NCBI GenBank assembly: GCA_031292035.1
Contig: JARLHX010000280.1
Span: forward strand, 1 to 64,000
DNA from: Negativicutes bacterium
GTDB taxonomy: Bacteria; Bacillota_C; Negativicutes; Sporomusales_B; JARLHX01
Length of the DNA: 64,000 bases
Direction of reading: 5' to 3'
Shown: one piece after another, positions 46,754 through 57,987 of the stretch
Layout: each line of letters opens with the position of its first letter
Position numbering within the stretch: position 1 is the stretch's first letter
Program-made: the position numbers and the translations under genes
Notes under the pieces: generated by a model
What the model was told of the DNA's origin: nothing
Database searches by the model: none
What the model saw: the letters and a program-made list of their open reading frames with translations, nothing else

Positions 46754-47759
46754 TGATCTCGTCCCCTTTACCGCGGGAAACTATAATTTCTCCGGACTCT
46801 TCGAGGCGACGGATAACATTGACCACTTTTTGCTGGGCTTCTTCAACATCGCGAATGCGGACTGGACCCATATACTGGATCTCCTCACGCAGCATCTCGG
46901 CGGCCCTCTTGGACATATTTTTGAATATTTTCTCGGCCACTTCGGTAGACGAAGCCTTCAATGCCAAGGACATATCTTTGGATTCGATTTCGCGCAGCAC
47001 CAACTGCAGGGAGCGGTCATCGAGAAGAACGATGTCTTCGAATACAAACATCCGTTTCTTGATTTCTTCGGCCAACTCAGGATTTTGAATTTCGAGGTTT
47101 TCAATGATGGTCCGCTCGGTTGTCCGGTCAACCCGGTTCAGCACCTCAACAATCGAGTCGACGCCGCCCGCGGCGGTAAAGTCTTGGGTAACCATGGAAG
47201 AAAGTTTTCGTTCCAAAATACGTTCTACGTCTTTGATGATATCAGGCGACGTACGATCCATGAGGGCGATACGTTTGGCGACGTCGACCTGTCTGTCAGG
47301 CGGCAGAGCCGAAATGATCGCCGCTGACTGCTCGGGTTGCAAATAGGCCATAATTAAGGCAATTGTCTGGGGATGCTCATTCTGGATAAAGTTCAGCAAT
47401 TGACTGGGATCGGTCTTGCGCGCAAAATCAAAGGGGCGTATTTGCAGACTGGAAGTCAAACGGTTGATAATCATGACCGCTTTTTCCGTACCTAACGCCT
47501 TTTCAATGATTTCTCTGGCATAATCGATACCGCCGCTGGAGATATATTCTTTGGCAAGTGCCATCTGGTGAAACTCCACCAGCACTTTATCTTTTTGTTC
47601 TTGGGTTACTTTGCGTGAATTGGCAATTTCCAGAGTGAGTTTTTCAATTTCGTCTTCACGCAAATGCTTGAATACCGAGGCCGCAATGTCGGGCCCCAAG
47701 GCGATGAGCAGAATAGCAGCTTTTTGTTTTCCATTCAAATCACTGACCGCAAAAGCCAC
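46746..47759 (-). CDS. fliG: Flagellar motor switch protein FliG
   Basis: A 337-residue protein: N-terminal domain (LNGKQKAAILLIALGPDIA), middle domain with EHPQTIALIMAYLQP, and the C-terminal torque helix with charged residues in VLLDDRSLQLVLREIESKDMSLAL. It links the MS-ring to the C-ring and meets MotA. Confidence 0.97.
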   Translation of the reverse strand: MAFAVSDLNGKQKAAILLIALGPDIAASVFKHLREDEIEKLTLEIANSRKVTQEQKDKVLVEFHQMALAKEYISSGGIDYAREIIEKALGTEKAVMIINRLTSSLQIRPFDFARKTDPSQLLNFIQNEHPQTIALIMAYLQPEQSAAIISALPPDRQVDVAKRIALMDRTSPDIIKDVERILERKLSSMVTQDFTAAGGVDSIVEVLNRVDRTTERTIIENLEIQNPELAEEIKKRMFVFEDIVLLDDRSLQLVLREIESKDMSLALKASSTEVAEKIFKNMSKRAAEMLREEIQYMGPVRIRDVEEAQQKVVNVIRRLEESGEIIVSRGKGDEIIV

Positions 47760-47778
47760 AGACTCACCCTCCTTTTAA

Positions 47779-49323
47779 TTACTCTTCGCTCAACCAGGTT
47801 TTTACCAATTGAGCTACATCATCCGGTTTACCCTTTGCCATCTTAGCGATCATCTCGCGCTGGGCCAATCGTTCTTTTTCCTGAGGAGTCAATTCGGTAG
47901 ACTGCTTATCCATGACATGTTGTTCTTGCAGTACCTGTTCAATATCAATGACCTCCGGCTCGGCATCTTCCGCCTGGCGACGACGCATCAGGCTGCGCAA
48001 GAGATAAAAGAAACCGATAACAGCGACTGCAGCGGCGCCAAGTTTCATCCATTGTGACCGGGCTTGTTGTTGCTCCAGATCCAGTTCTTCTTTGCGTTGT
48101 TTATCAGCTGCGTCAGTGCTAAAGGAAATGCTTTCTACCGAAACGACGTCACCGCGTGCCTGATTAAAACCGAGTGCCGAGGATACAGTTTTAGTGATGG
48201 CATCCTGTTGCGCTTTGGTTACGCTATCGTCAACCAATACTGCGACTGTCAGACGCCTGATTGCTCCTGGAGCAACAACGACCTTTTCTTTCAATTCGTT
48301 GATTTCATAATTGCGGGTTACATCTTTCTTTTCATAGGTCGACTGATTGTTGTTGCCTGTTACATAGCCAGGTATATTCGAGGTGGTGCCTGGAACCCCG
48401 CCGGACTGCGGAGAACTGCCTTTATAATTTTCGCTGGAGTCCTGAGAACTTCTGACAATCCCTTTATCTTCGATCACTGGCTCAAATACTTGACGGTCAA
48501 CAGTTTTCTGATCAAAATTCAGGTCCACGCTAACCCGGACTGCCGCTTTCCCTGGTCCCAACACCTGTTCCAATAGTGAAGCAGCACTTTTTTGCAAATC
48601 TTCCTGCACTTTTTTGGTAAGTTCGATCTGCGTCATTGTAGCCGCGCTGGGCATTCCCGGGGCATCTGACTGGTCATTGAGCACATGGGCGAAATTGTCG
48701 ACAACGGTTATATTTTCCGGCTTCAAGCCTTGAATACTGTGGGCAGCCAAATTGACTATGCCTTTAACCTGCTCGCGCGTCAATTGGGCTGAAGGCCGCA
48801 GTTTAAGCATAATCGATGCCGTGGCCGGCTTTTCATTCTTTTTGTAAAGGCTGTCTTCAGGCAAGACGATGTGAACCCTGACTTTTTCGACCTCGGCCAT
48901 CTGTTCAATGGTCCTGGTCAGCTCGCCTTGCAAAGCTTGTAAGTAATAGACCTTATTCTGAAATTCAGTGGCGCCGAATTTGGTCTGGTCGAAAATCTCA
49001 AAGCCCTTGCTGCCTCGGGGTAATCCCTGACTAGCAAGGTCCAGACGAACTTTGTAGACCTCTTTGGAAGGAACCATGATTGCAGTACCGTTACTGCCAA
49101 TTTCGTAGGGGATTTTCAGTTCCTTCAGTTTTGCCGCGACTTCCCCTGCGTCTTTTGCGTCCATACCGGTAAATAAAGGCACGTAATCCGCACGGCCTCC
49201 CCACCAATATGTACCAGCAATAATCAATAAAAATAGAACAACAGCAGAACCGACAATCATATATTTCTGTCTGTTGCCGAAATTCTGCCAAAGACGCATG
49301 ATCTGTTCACGCCATTCGGGCAT
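47779..49323 (-). CDS. fliF: Flagellar MS-ring protein FliF
   Basis: A membrane ring protein with two membrane segments (about 22-42 and 435-452 of the shortened form) flanking a large periplasmic part (YSVLFSG-like YVPLFTGMDAKDAGEV, ARVHIVLPEDSLYKK-type RVHIVLPEDSLY) and a FliG-binding C-terminus. The frame opens at 49347; ATG at 49321-49323 after GAGGTGGAG gives 514 residues, so I use it. Confidence 0.96.
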   Translation of the reverse strand: MPEWREQIMRLWQNFGNRQKYMIVGSAVVLFLLIIAGTYWWGGRADYVPLFTGMDAKDAGEVAAKLKELKIPYEIGSNGTAIMVPSKEVYKVRLDLASQGLPRGSKGFEIFDQTKFGATEFQNKVYYLQALQGELTRTIEQMAEVEKVRVHIVLPEDSLYKKNEKPATASIMLKLRPSAQLTREQVKGIVNLAAHSIQGLKPENITVVDNFAHVLNDQSDAPGMPSAATMTQIELTKKVQEDLQKSAASLLEQVLGPGKAAVRVSVDLNFDQKTVDRQVFEPVIEDKGIVRSSQDSSENYKGSSPQSGGVPGTTSNIPGYVTGNNNQSTYEKKDVTRNYEINELKEKVVVAPGAIRRLTVAVLVDDSVTKAQQDAITKTVSSALGFNQARGDVVSVESISFSTDAADKQRKEELDLEQQQARSQWMKLGAAAVAVIGFFYLLRSLMRRRQAEDAEPEVIDIEQVLQEQHVMDKQSTELTPQEKERLAQREMIAKMAKGKPDDVAQLVKTWLSEE

Positions 49324-49372
49324 CGACTCCACCTCTTTAAGCGACAAATGATAATACTGTTACTTCCGTCAA

Positions 49373-49675
49373 TTAAACTTGCATCCGCATAATTTCTTGA
49401 TATGCATCTACGACCTTGTTTCGGACCTGCATGGTAAGTTGCAGGGCAATGGTTGCCTTTTCTGTGGCAACAACCACTTCCGAAACATCTTGGATTTTAC
49501 CTGTCGCCAGGTTGACAGAAGCTTGCTGCGCATCTTGTTGCAATTTATTGACATCACCAAGGGCGTTGGCGAGAACCTCCCCAAAACTCTGTGTGCCTTT
49601 CGGCGAATCAGTTGATTCATCCGGTAATATACGCGAAACACCAGCCGGGGAAAGTTTCAGCGAGTCAACTTTCAT
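49373..49675 (-). CDS. fliE: Flagellar hook-basal body complex protein FliE
   Basis: A 100-residue protein with SFGEVLANALGDVNKLQQDA and a C-terminal MQVRNKVVDAYQEIMRMQV, the FliE hallmark. It joins the MS-ring to the rod. A strong AAGGAGGATG site precedes the ATG. Confidence 0.96.
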   Translation of the reverse strand: MKVDSLKLSPAGVSRILPDESTDSPKGTQSFGEVLANALGDVNKLQQDAQQASVNLATGKIQDVSEVVVATEKATIALQLTMQVRNKVVDAYQEIMRMQV

Positions 49676-49687
49676 GATTCATCCTCC

Positions 49688-50122
49688 TTAACGACCAATT
49701 TCGAGAGCTTTCATGGCCATGCTTTTTGCGGCATTCACCGCGGTAACATTGGCCTCGTAGGCCCGGGTAGCGGTCATCATGTCCACCATTTCAGAAACCA
49801 TATTGACGTTTGGCATATCAACATAGCCATCTTTATTGGCGTCAGGATGATTAGGGTCATACACTTTACGGAAAGGCGAATTGTCTTTGACGATGCCGAC
49901 TACACGAACTCCGCTGCCGGCACTGAGTTGACTGGATAGCATTTGACCGAAAGGCGAACCGCCATCGCGAGATTGAAATACCACCATTTGACGACGATAG
50001 GCACCGCCGTCTGCTGTGCGGGTGGTATTGGCATTGGCCAGATTGTTTGAAATTACGTCCATACGGAGACGTTCGGCTGTCAGTCCTGAAGCCGATGCGT
50101 CAATCGCTCCAAACATGCTCAT
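49688..50122 (-). CDS. flgC: Flagellar proximal rod protein FlgC
   Basis: A 144-residue rod protein: IDASASGLTAERLRMDVISN NLANANT at residues 6-31 (flagellar rod motif) and a C-terminal NVNMVSEMVDMMTATRAYEAN. It is exported by the type III system. It lies between flgB and fliE. Confidence 0.97.
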   Translation of the reverse strand: MSMFGAIDASASGLTAERLRMDVISNNLANANTTRTADGGAYRRQMVVFQSRDGGSPFGQMLSSQLSAGSGVRVVGIVKDNSPFRKVYDPNHPDANKDGYVDMPNVNMVSEMVDMMTATRAYEANVTAVNAAKSMAMKALEIGR

Positions 50123-50140
50123 ATGTGTTCACTCCCTTAC

Positions 50141-50545
50141 TTACTGCCCTTTGATCGCTGTCAGGAGGTCAGAAAAATACCTGTTCAGTGTCTGGGCAAC
50201 CGATTGGTAATAAATATCGTTTTTCGCGAGATTAGACATTTCAATGTCGATATCGACATTATTTCCGTCCGTACGAACCGAGGTGCTGGAATCAGTAGTG
50301 ATTGCCGGCGAAAACCCAGTATTTTGGCGGCCTGGAAGGTGGCGACTGTTGGTCTGCGAAAGCTGCGATTGTCCATTGCCAACAGCACTTGCCAATACAT
50401 CCTCAAAGGCGACATCGCTGCGTTTAAAACCAGGAGTATTCACATTTGCTATATTATTGCTGATCAGCTTATGGCGGGTCGCCGAGCCGCTCAGCGCGTT
50501 TTCAAGAATCATTTCCTGAGGTGACGATAATATTGATTTAACCAC
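50141..50545 (-). CDS. flgB: Flagellar proximal rod protein FlgB
   Basis: A 134-residue rod protein with HKLISNNIANVNTPGFKRSDV (residues 25-45) and a C-terminal NDIYYQSVAQTLNRYFSDL. It starts with GTG at 50543-50545 behind AAGGGGGGC. It is the first gene of the 33-kb fla/che operon. Confidence 0.96.
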   Translation of the reverse strand: MVKSILSSPQEMILENALSGSATRHKLISNNIANVNTPGFKRSDVAFEDVLASAVGNGQSQLSQTNSRHLPGRQNTGFSPAITTDSSTSVRTDGNNVDIDIEMSNLAKNDIYYQSVAQTLNRYFSDLLTAIKGQ

Positions 50546-50711
50546 AAAATAGCCCCCCTTTCTCGCAAAAAATGTATGCTGGACTACTATATCTTATGGA
50601 TCATTCTACATAATTAAAAAATATCCTCTAATAATGCCACTATTTGTCGTCGCAAACCACCTCCTCTATTGTTATTTTCGTATTAAAAACTCATTTAGTT
50701 AAGTGCCAAAT
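50546..50711 (-). promoter_or_regulatory. Upstream region of the fla/che operon
   Basis: AT-rich non-coding stretch between the codY terminator and flgB. I found no good SigA promoter; the best is weak (TTATGT at 50608-50613, 16 bases, TATAGT at 50586-50591). No GCCGATAA-type SigD -10 or TGGCAC-N5-TTGC sigma-54 element is visible. A very short frame (50614-50655) is listed separately. The operon must be transcribed from here or from further upstream. Confidence 0.4.
50614..50655 (-). CDS. Possible 13-codon leader peptide before flgB
   Basis: TTG at 50653-50655 begins a 13-codon frame (RRQIVALLEDIF after the start) ending TAA at 50614. GAGGAGG lies at 50660-50666, only about 4 bases from the start. 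The ribosome site is the strongest sequence signal in the flgB upstream region and has no other frame to serve. It may be chance. Confidence 0.25.
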   Translation of the reverse strand: MRRQIVALLEDIF

Positions 50712-50743
50712 AAAAAAAACATCCACTAAATAGTGGATGTTTT
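50712..50743 (-). terminator. Strong Rho-independent terminator after codY
   Basis: An 11-13-bp stem (50716-50728 with 50731-50743, AAAACATCCACTA/TAGTGGATGTTTT) followed on the minus strand by T8. It lies 77 bases after the codY stop and isolates flgB. The stretch between (50744-50819) holds repeated TAGTCC/GGACTA elements and no gene. Confidence 0.88.
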
Positions 50744-50819
50744 GAGTCCTTAGTCCTATATTTTGGGACTATATACCTATAAGCCCATCATCAGTTAGTC
50801 AATATCTGAGACTTTAGTC

Positions 50820-51596
50820 CTATTTTTTCATTTTTTTAAGTTCATCCAGCAGGCGCTCGTTCAGAACCTTGATATAAGTACCTTTCATTCCCAGGGATTT
50901 TGACTCAATCACTCCGGCACTTTCAAACTTACGGAGGGCGTTGACAATGACCGAGCGGGTAATACCGACTCTGTCGGCGATTTTACTCGCAACCAACAGT
51001 CCTTCGTTGCCATCCAGTTCATGTAGAATATGCATGACTGCCTCAAGCTCGGAATATGACAAAGTTCCAAGGGCGACTTGGACGGTCGCTTTCTTGCGGG
51101 CTTCTTCTTCGATTTTTTCACTGCGGTCCCGCAGCATTTCCATTCCCACGACAGTGGCGCCATATTCAGCCAGAATCAGATCGTCATCGGTAAATTCGTT
51201 CTCGAATTTTGCAACAATCAATGTCCCAATCCGCTCGCCACCACCATGAATCGGAACAATGGTGGTGAATTTATCGCGGAAAATACAAGTGGTGTCAGCG
51301 CTGAACGCGCACTGTCCGCCCTCAAGCCGCAGATTAGGCGAAGTATCCTGAATCCTCAGAAGCCACTCCACATACCGTTCCGGAAACAACCCTAGTGACA
51401 ATACGCGTTCCAGCATGATCTCGCATTCAAAATCGTGCAGCAAGGCATACCCCAGCGACACTCCTTCTTTGCTGACAATATACACGTTGGAACTCATAAC
51501 TGTGCTCAGAACAGCCGACATTTCATCATAACCGACCTTATCCGACTTTTGCAGCAGCTTATTAATTTTACGGGTGCGTTCTAGCAATGTTAACAC
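50820..51596 (-). CDS. codY: Global nutrient regulator CodY
   Basis: A 258-residue GTP and branched-chain amino acid sensor. N-terminal GAF domain (1-155) and a C-terminal winged helix with [34 protein letters not shown] (split here as [13 protein letters not shown] and [13 protein letters not shown]). It starts with GTG at 51594-51596. It follows hslU and precedes flgB as in B. subtilis. Confidence 0.97.
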   Translation of the reverse strand: MLTLLERTRKINKLLQKSDKVGYDEMSAVLSTVMSSNVYIVSKEGVSLGYALLHDFECEIMLERVLSLGLFPERYVEWLLRIQDTSPNLRLEGGQCAFSADTTCIFRDKFTTIVPIHGGGERIGTLIVAKFENEFTDDDLILAEYGATVVGMEMLRDRSEKIEEEARKKATVQVALGTLSYSELEAVMHILHELDGNEGLLVASKIADRVGITRSVIVNALRKFESAGVIESKSLGMKGTYIKVLNERLLDELKKMKK

Positions 51597-51631
51597 TGTA
51601 AATCTACCTACCTTTCATTCAACAACATTTT

Positions 51632-53020
51632 TTATAGTATAAAATGACTTAAATCTTGATTAACAACAATAGGATCAAGGCGCATTTTTACATAATCCCG
51701 GTTTATCAAGATGGTTTTGTCAGCCAGATCCGGCGCATCAAAGGCGATATCCTCCAGGAGTTTTTCCAGAATGGTATGTAGCCTCCTGGCACCGATATTT
51801 TCTGTCTGCGAATTAACCAAACAAGCAATTTCTGCCAGTTCATCAATAGCATCTTCGCTAAAATCCAGCGTTATACCTTCTGTTTGGAGTAGAAATATGT
51901 ATTGTTTTATCAACGCATTGGCTGGTTCGGTAAGAATTTGGCGAAAATCTTCTTTGGAAAGACTGGTGAGTTCGACACGAATGGGAAAGCGTCCTTGAAG
52001 TTCAGGTATCAAGTCTGAAGGCTTTGCGGTATGGAAGGCTCCGGCAGCAATGAATAAAATATGATCTGTTTTCACTGAGCCATATTTAGTGACCACCGTT
52101 GATCCTTCGACAATCGGCAAAATATCGCGTTGAACCCCTTCACGGGATACATCGGGTCCCGAGGATTGTCCCCGTCCGGCGATCTTGTCGATCTCATCCA
52201 AAAAGATGATGCCGGAGTTTTCGGCCAGGCTGATGGCTTCTGCCACCACTTCATCCATATCTATCAGTTTCTGGGCTTCTTCTTGCACAAAAACCTTACG
52301 GGCATTGGCTACAGTGACTTTGCGTTTTTTTTGTTTTTTGGGCAGGAGATTCCCGAGCATATCGTTAATATTGATGCCCATTTCTTCCATGCCCGAACCG
52401 GCAAACATACCGATCATGGGATGACTGTTATCTTCGACTAGTATTTCGATCAATTCGTCTTCCAATTCGCCGTTCACCAGGCGTTGACGCCAGTATTCCC
52501 GGTCATTTTCGGGAATAACATCCTCCGGTGGCGGGGGCGTCGGTGATGAACCAATGCCGCCGGAAAAGAGCATTTCAAACGGGTTGCGCAGCTGCTCTTT
52601 TTTTGCTGACGGGCGAAAGTGTTCTAAAATTCGTTCGTCGGCAAGATATTTCGCCTTGTCGGTAAATTCGGCCATCTTATCTTGTTTTACCATGCGGATG
52701 GCAGTTTCGATCAGGTCACGGACCATGGATTCGACATCTCGGCCTACATAGCCAATCTCGGTAAATTTAGTAGCTTCAACTTTAATAAATGGAGCACTGA
52801 CCAGTTTTGCCAGCCGGCGGGCGATTTCAGTTTTTCCAACGCCGGTTGGTCCGATCATCAATATATTCTTGGGTATGATTTCTTCTTTTAGTCCGGCCGG
52901 CAGGTGTCTGCTGCGCCATCTGTTGCGCAGTGCGACAGCCACCGATCGTTTCGCCTGATGTTGGCCAACGATGTACTTGTTCAATTCGCCTACAATCTGG
53001 CTGGGTTTTAATTCACTCAA
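51632..53020 (-). CDS. hslU: HslU (ClpY) unfoldase ATPase
   Basis: A 462-residue AAA+ ATPase: Walker [20 protein letters not shown], the intermediate I-domain (about 110-240), Walker [14 protein letters not shown], sensor 2 [10 protein letters not shown] and the C-terminal FIL used to dock on HslV. It starts with TTG at 53018-53020 after GGAGGATT. Confidence 0.97.
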   Translation of the reverse strand: MSELKPSQIVGELNKYIVGQHQAKRSVAVALRNRWRSRHLPAGLKEEIIPKNILMIGPTGVGKTEIARRLAKLVSAPFIKVEATKFTEIGYVGRDVESMVRDLIETAIRMVKQDKMAEFTDKAKYLADERILEHFRPSAKKEQLRNPFEMLFSGGIGSSPTPPPPEDVIPENDREYWRQRLVNGELEDELIEILVEDNSHPMIGMFAGSGMEEMGININDMLGNLLPKKQKKRKVTVANARKVFVQEEAQKLIDMDEVVAEAISLAENSGIIFLDEIDKIAGRGQSSGPDVSREGVQRDILPIVEGSTVVTKYGSVKTDHILFIAAGAFHTAKPSDLIPELQGRFPIRVELTSLSKEDFRQILTEPANALIKQYIFLLQTEGITLDFSEDAIDELAEIACLVNSQTENIGARRLHTILEKLLEDIAFDAPDLADKTILINRDYVKMRLDPIVVNQDLSHFIL

Positions 53021-53038
53021 AATCCTCCCCCCTCCGTG

Positions 53039-53569
53039 TTAGAGTTCCTCAATGGTAATATGGTTATTGGTAAAAACGCAAATTTCGGAGGCGATTTCCA
53101 GCGCTTGTTTGACAATCTCCGGTGCGCTGAGTGACGAGTAGCCAATCAGCGCCCTAGCTGCCGCCAGAGCGTATGGTCCGCCGGAGCCGATGGCGGTGAC
53201 GCCATCATCGGGTTCGATGACTTCACCATTGCCTGATATAATCAACAAATGCTCGGTGTCGGTAACAATGAGCAGGGCTTCCAAACGGCGCAATACCCGG
53301 TCTAAGCGCCATTCTTTCGCAAGTTCAACCGCAGCCCGCATCATGTTCCCATTATATTCATCGAGTTTTTGTTCGAATTTCGAAAATAACGTAAATGCAT
53401 CAGCAACCGAACCCGCAAATCCAGCCAAAACCTTGCCGTGATATAAACGTCGGACTTTTTTCGCATTATGCTTCATTACGGTATTGCCACCAAAGGTGAC
53501 TTGACCGTCGCCGCCAATGGCGATCTTGCCGTTGTGGCGCACGGCAACAATGGTTGTTGCGTGAAACAT
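53039..53569 (-). CDS. hslV: HslV (ClpQ) protease subunit
   Basis: A 176-residue proteasome-like protease. The pro-part MFHA is likely removed to expose Thr ([11 protein letters not shown]); GDGQVT and [14 protein letters not shown] are the other signatures. It pairs with HslU. The B. subtilis homologue uses an N-terminal Ser, whereas this one keeps Thr as in E. coli. Confidence 0.97.
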   Translation of the reverse strand: MFHATTIVAVRHNGKIAIGGDGQVTFGGNTVMKHNAKKVRRLYHGKVLAGFAGSVADAFTLFSKFEQKLDEYNGNMMRAAVELAKEWRLDRVLRRLEALLIVTDTEHLLIISGNGEVIEPDDGVTAIGSGGPYALAAARALIGYSSLSAPEIVKQALEIASEICVFTNNHITIEEL

Positions 53570-53580
53570 GGCTTCTCCTC

Positions 53581-54486
53581 CTATGCCCTAGGGTGGGCTT
53601 GCAGGTATATGGTCTTGAGTCGCTCTTTGGTTACATGGGTGTATAGCTGGGTGGTGGAAAGATTGACATGGCCCAACAATTCTTGAACCGAGCGCAGATC
53701 AGCCCCGTTATTGAGAAGATGGGTGGCAAAACTGTGCCGGATGGTGTGTGGACTGACTTTTTTATTAATTGCCAGTTGATCTACATATTTATCAAGAAGT
53801 CGTCTTACACTCCGGTCGGTAAGTGGTCCACCGGCTTTGTTGACGAACAGAATTTCGTGCGGAGTTTTTGCGTTGCTGTAAAGACGAGGCCGAGAGTCTG
53901 AAAGGTAGACTTTGACGGCAGTAAGGGCTTTTCGGCCAACGGGAATGATTCGTTCCTTGTATCCCTTGCCATACACCAGAGCATAGCCGCTGGTCAAGTC
54001 TACGTCCTTGATGGTAAGCCCCGCCAGTTCGCTCACCCTGACCCCGGTGGCGTATAAAAGCTCCAGTATGGCGGCGTCACGCCGACCTAGCGCGGTATTG
54101 TCCGGCAATTCCAAAAGCCCGGTAATTTCGTCGGGATCAAGAAAAATGGGAAGACGTTTCTCCAGTTTGGGGGTATGCACGCCCTTGAAAGGATTGTTGG
54201 CAATTACCGATTCCCGGCAGAGAAAACGAAAAAAGGATCGTAGCGCGGCCACTCTGCGCGCAATAGTGCGCCGTGCGTAATCCTCTTCTTTGAGGTCTGC
54301 CAAATATGCTCGAATGAGTATGAGGGTTACATGCGAAAAAAGTACCTCACCGACACCTTGCTCTCTGGCAAAATCGAAAAAAACCTCGATATCTGCCCGG
54401 TAGTTATTTATAGTGTGCGGAGAGGCGTTTTTTTCAATCTTCAGGTAGAGGATAAATTGATCCAAATAAGGAATCGAGACGCCCAT
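53581..54486 (-). CDS. xerC: Tyrosine recombinase XerC
   Basis: A 301-residue tyrosine recombinase: N-terminal core-binding domain ([19 protein letters not shown]), then catalytic Arg in [12 protein letters not shown], Lys in [10 protein letters not shown], HxxR in [12 protein letters not shown], His in [15 protein letters not shown] with the Tyr nucleophile. It resolves chromosome dimers. It occupies the codV/xerC place between trmFO and hslV. Confidence 0.93.
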   Translation of the reverse strand: MGVSIPYLDQFILYLKIEKNASPHTINNYRADIEVFFDFAREQGVGEVLFSHVTLILIRAYLADLKEEDYARRTIARRVAALRSFFRFLCRESVIANNPFKGVHTPKLEKRLPIFLDPDEITGLLELPDNTALGRRDAAILELLYATGVRVSELAGLTIKDVDLTSGYALVYGKGYKERIIPVGRKALTAVKVYLSDSRPRLYSNAKTPHEILFVNKAGGPLTDRSVRRLLDKYVDQLAINKKVSPHTIRHSFATHLLNNGADLRSVQELLGHVNLSTTQLYTHVTKERLKTIYLQAHPRA

Positions 54487-54551
54487 ACAATCACGCTTTA
54501 TGTCGAATTTAATTTGAGAAATACTAATTTATACTAGCACACTAGCTTGGT

Positions 54552-55871
54552 TTATGCAAGAATGTTGTCACACTTTTCAATAAATTTTTGAATCCCGCAC
54601 AGCGCGCGGTCTGCGATGGCACGGTTGCGTTGTTTTTTGTCCCGTACTTTGCTTTCCAGCGGCGGCAACAAGCCAAATGTGATATTCATCGGTTGGAAGT
54701 GCTTGGGGTCGGCCTGGGTGATATAGCGGCACAATGCGCCATGAGCAGTCTCCTCAGGAAATTCGAGCGCTGTTTGACCGCGTGACAGCCGAGCGGCATT
54801 CAGGCCGGCAATTAAACCTGTGGCAGCTGACTCAATATAGCCTTCTACCCCGGTGATCTGTCCAGCGAATAAGATGCCGGGCTGCTCTTTTAGCTGCAAT
54901 GTCGGATTAAGGAGGCGAGGTGAATTGATAAAGGTATTTCGATGCATGACCCCCAGGCGAACGAATTCTGCCTGCTCTAAACCGGGAATCAGTCGGAAGA
55001 CCCTTTCCTGCTCCGGCCACTTCAGATGGGTCTGGAAGCCAACGATGTTGTAATGAGTGGCGGCGGCGTTATCCTGGCGGAGCTGCACCACGGCATAGGG
55101 TATCTCCCCTGTTTTCGGGTGACGCAGTCCGACTGGCTTTAACGGACCGAAACGCAATGTATCAATACCCCGTGAGGCCATTTCTTCGACCGGCATACAG
55201 CCTTCAAAAAAAACAGCTTTTTCAAACTCTTTCACCGGCGCTGTTTCAGCGCGGGTGAGTTCCTGCCAGAAGTGTTCGTATTCCGCTTTGCTCATCGGAC
55301 AATTCAGGTAATCACTATCGCCTTTGTCATAACGCGATGCGCGATAAATTTGATCCATATTGATCGAATCGGCGCTGACAATGGGAGCTGCTGCATCATA
55401 AAAATAAAGATGCTCCTGTCCTGTCAGTCCGGCAATTGTGGTCGACAACGCCGGTGAAGTCAGCGGTCCGGTGGCGATAATCAGCGGAGTATCGGCCGGA
55501 ATAGCAGTTACTTCCCGGGAAATTATGGTAATTCGGGGATGATTGGCAAGGGTGCGGGAAATTTTTTCGCTGAAGGCTTGCCGATCCACGGCTAGGGCTC
55601 CGCCAGCAGGAACACGACAAAAATCGGCGGCCTGAAGGATGATGGAATTTAACCGGCGCATTTCTTCTTTCAGTAGTCCGGCCGCATTTTCTAGTGCCGC
55701 CGCCCTTAGCGAATTGCTGCAGACAAGTTCAGCGAACTGGCCGGTATGATGGGCCGGAGTCATCACCTGGGGCCGCATCTCATATAGTTTGACGTCAACG
55801 CCGGCTTGAGCTGCTTGCCAGGCAGCTTCGCTGCCGGCAAGCCCTGCGCCGATGATTACTACACTATCCAC
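54552..55871 (-). CDS. trmFO: tRNA m5U54 methyltransferase TrmFO
   Basis: A 439-residue folate/FAD-dependent enzyme that methylates U54 of tRNA. FAD loop [21 protein letters not shown] at the N-terminus, [31 protein letters not shown], and [16 protein letters not shown]. Start overlaps the topA stop by 8 bases. Confidence 0.96.
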   Translation of the reverse strand: MDSVVIIGAGLAGSEAAWQAAQAGVDVKLYEMRPQVMTPAHHTGQFAELVCSNSLRAAALENAAGLLKEEMRRLNSIILQAADFCRVPAGGALAVDRQAFSEKISRTLANHPRITIISREVTAIPADTPLIIATGPLTSPALSTTIAGLTGQEHLYFYDAAAPIVSADSINMDQIYRASRYDKGDSDYLNCPMSKAEYEHFWQELTRAETAPVKEFEKAVFFEGCMPVEEMASRGIDTLRFGPLKPVGLRHPKTGEIPYAVVQLRQDNAAATHYNIVGFQTHLKWPEQERVFRLIPGLEQAEFVRLGVMHRNTFINSPRLLNPTLQLKEQPGILFAGQITGVEGYIESAATGLIAGLNAARLSRGQTALEFPEETAHGALCRYITQADPKHFQPMNITFGLLPPLESKVRDKKQRNRAIADRALCGIQKFIEKCDNILA

Positions 55872-57987
55872 GTTTTACACTCCGTTTCTTTTTGGCAACT
55901 GTCTTTTTGGGTTCGGGAACGGCAGGCCGGGTGGAGCATTTTTCGTTGCCGCACCAGATGGTAAAACGATCTTTGCGGAAATTATGGCGGACTTTGAAGC
56001 AGCCGCATTCCGGACAGTTCTCTTTCAGTGGAGTGTCCCAGGTAGTATAGTCGCACTGCGGATAATTGGCGCAGCCATAAAAAATCTTGCCGCGTTTAGT
56101 GCGCCGCTGCACGATCGATCCTTGGCACTTCGGACAAACTACGCCGGTTTCAATCAGAATCGGTTTGGTGTTGCGACAGGCGGGAAAACCCGGACAGGCC
56201 AGGAAATTGCCGTAACGACCATGCTTGACAACCATGAACTTGCCGCAATTTTCACATTGCACATCAGATACTTCTACCGGCAGTTCAACATTGCCGATTT
56301 GTTCTTCGGCACTGGCCAGGGTTGTAGCAAATGGTTGATAGAAATCTGCCAAAACAGTATTGCGTGATCGCTCACCATCGGCAATGTCATCCAGGCGATG
56401 CTCCATCCCGGCGGTAAAGTCGACGTCAACGATGTCGGGAAAATATTCTTTTAATAAGTCGACAACCACAAAACCAAGATCGGTGGGCTGAAACTTCTTT
56501 TCGGCGCGAATAACATAGCCGCGATCGACAATTGTTTCAATAATCGGCGCATAAGTACTGGGACGACCGATCGCCTTTTCCTCCAGAATTTTGACCAGTG
56601 ACGCTTCGGTATAACGAGGGGGCGGTTCGGTAAAATGCTGGATAGGCACGATTTTTTGCTGTTTGAGGGTTGCACCTTCCTTCAAGTCTGGCAGAGTGGT
56701 GTCTTTTTCCTGCTCATCCTTGGTATCGGCATAAACCGCCAAAAAGCCGGAAAACTTAAGTTGCGAGCCGCTGGCCCTTAGGCCGAAACGCCCCGCGTTT
56801 ATTTCCACCGTCAATGTATCATAGACAGCAGCATTCATCTGGCTGGCAAGAAAACGCTCCCAGATCAGGGTGTAGAGGCGGAGTTGATCCCGCGACAGGC
56901 TCTTGCTGACTAAGTCAGGCAACAGCTCCAAGCTGGTTGGCCGGATGGCTTCATGAGCGTCTTGGGATTTTTTAGTGGTATAAATCGGAGATTTTGCCGG
57001 CAGATAAGACGCCCCGTATTTACTGGTGATATAGTCACGCGCCTCTTCCTGGGCCGATGTTGCTACCCGGGTGGAGTCTGTTCGAATATAGGTCACTAAA
57101 CCCACAGGGCCAAACCCGGCCACTTCAAGACCTTCATATAGCTGTTGGGCCACCATCATGGTTTTGCGGGTGGTAAAACCCAGCTTGCGCGAAGAATCCT
57201 GCTGCAGGGTACTGGTTATAAACGGTGGTGATGGGTTGCGGCGGCGTTCACGACGCTTGACTTCGCTGACTTGATAGGCCGCCTTCTCAAGTTCCTTGGT
57301 AAATTTCTGCGCCTGTTTTTCATCACCGATCTTCGGTTTTTTGCCGTCGACCTGAACAAGTTCGGCGTCAAAAAGCGGCGTCTTAGCATTTTCGCGCAGT
57401 TTGGCAGTAATTGTCCAGTATTCTTCGGTGACAAAATCCTGAATTTCCTTTTCCCTGTCGCAAATCAGCCGAACGGCAACCGACTGCACCCGTCCTGCGC
57501 TCAACCCTTTGCGGACTTTGCGCCAGAGAAGCGGACTGAGCTTGTAACCAACAATGCGGTCAAGGATTCGCCTGGTCTGCTGAGCGTCAACCCGGGGAAG
57601 GTCAATGGATCGAGGCTTTTTAACAGCCTTTTGAATGGCGGTTTTGGTGATCTCGTTAAATTCGATCCGGCAGGCTTTATCATCTGGAATACCAAGGATA
57701 TGAGCAAGATGCCAAGCAATGGCCTCTCCCTCGCGGTCCGGGTCAGTTGCCAGATAGACAATATTAGCCTTTTTCGCCTCATCTTTGAGACTTTTTATGA
57801 GGTCACCTTTGCCGCGGATGTTGATGTATTTCGGTTCAAAGTCATTCTCGACATCCACCCCGAATTGACTTTTCGGCAAATCGCGGAGATGACCCATCGA
57901 GGCCCGGACGGTATATCCTTTACCAAGAAATTTTTCGATTGTCTTGGCTTTGGCTGGTGATTCTACGACAACTAGAGTTTTATTCAA
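55864..57987 (-). CDS. topA: DNA topoisomerase I
   Basis: A type IA topoisomerase: Toprim domain ([32 protein letters not shown]), active-site Tyr in [14 protein letters not shown], and three C-terminal Cys4 zinc ribbons (CENC, CPKC, CPEC). It relaxes negative supercoils. The frame opens at 58077 in dprA, but TTG at 57985-57987 has GGGAGGG upstream and starts the conserved [12 protein letters not shown], giving 707 residues. It overlaps dprA by 8 bases. Confidence 0.96.
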   Translation of the reverse strand: MNKTLVVVESPAKAKTIEKFLGKGYTVRASMGHLRDLPKSQFGVDVENDFEPKYINIRGKGDLIKSLKDEAKKANIVYLATDPDREGEAIAWHLAHILGIPDDKACRIEFNEITKTAIQKAVKKPRSIDLPRVDAQQTRRILDRIVGYKLSPLLWRKVRKGLSAGRVQSVAVRLICDREKEIQDFVTEEYWTITAKLRENAKTPLFDAELVQVDGKKPKIGDEKQAQKFTKELEKAAYQVSEVKRRERRRNPSPPFITSTLQQDSSRKLGFTTRKTMMVAQQLYEGLEVAGFGPVGLVTYIRTDSTRVATSAQEEARDYITSKYGASYLPAKSPIYTTKKSQDAHEAIRPTSLELLPDLVSKSLSRDQLRLYTLIWERFLASQMNAAVYDTLTVEINAGRFGLRASGSQLKFSGFLAVYADTKDEQEKDTTLPDLKEGATLKQQKIVPIQHFTEPPPRYTEASLVKILEEKAIGRPSTYAPIIETIVDRGYVIRAEKKFQPTDLGFVVVDLLKEYFPDIVDVDFTAGMEHRLDDIADGERSRNTVLADFYQPFATTLASAEEQIGNVELPVEVSDVQCENCGKFMVVKHGRYGNFLACPGFPACRNTKPILIETGVVCPKCQGSIVQRRTKRGKIFYGCANYPQCDYTTWDTPLKENCPECGCFKVRHNFRKDRFTIWCGNEKCSTRPAVPEPKKTVAKKKRSVKRG

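Noticed and set aside
46548..47327. 259-codon plus-strand frame
   Set aside because: Antisense to fliH and fliG, both well supported; no ribosome site or family match.
50546..50711. Sigma-54 or SigD promoter upstream of flgB
   Set aside because: A TGGCA stretch is present but without the matching TTGC at the required spacing, and no GCCGATAA-like -10 is seen.
54487..54551. Promoter or CTAG-flanked repeat between trmFO and xerC
   Set aside because: TATAAA has no -35 at proper distance (spacer 20), and the CTAG-TGTG-CTAG repeat is too short to interpret.
57271..57960. 229-codon plus-strand frame
   Set aside because: Antisense to the conserved Toprim and core region of topA.
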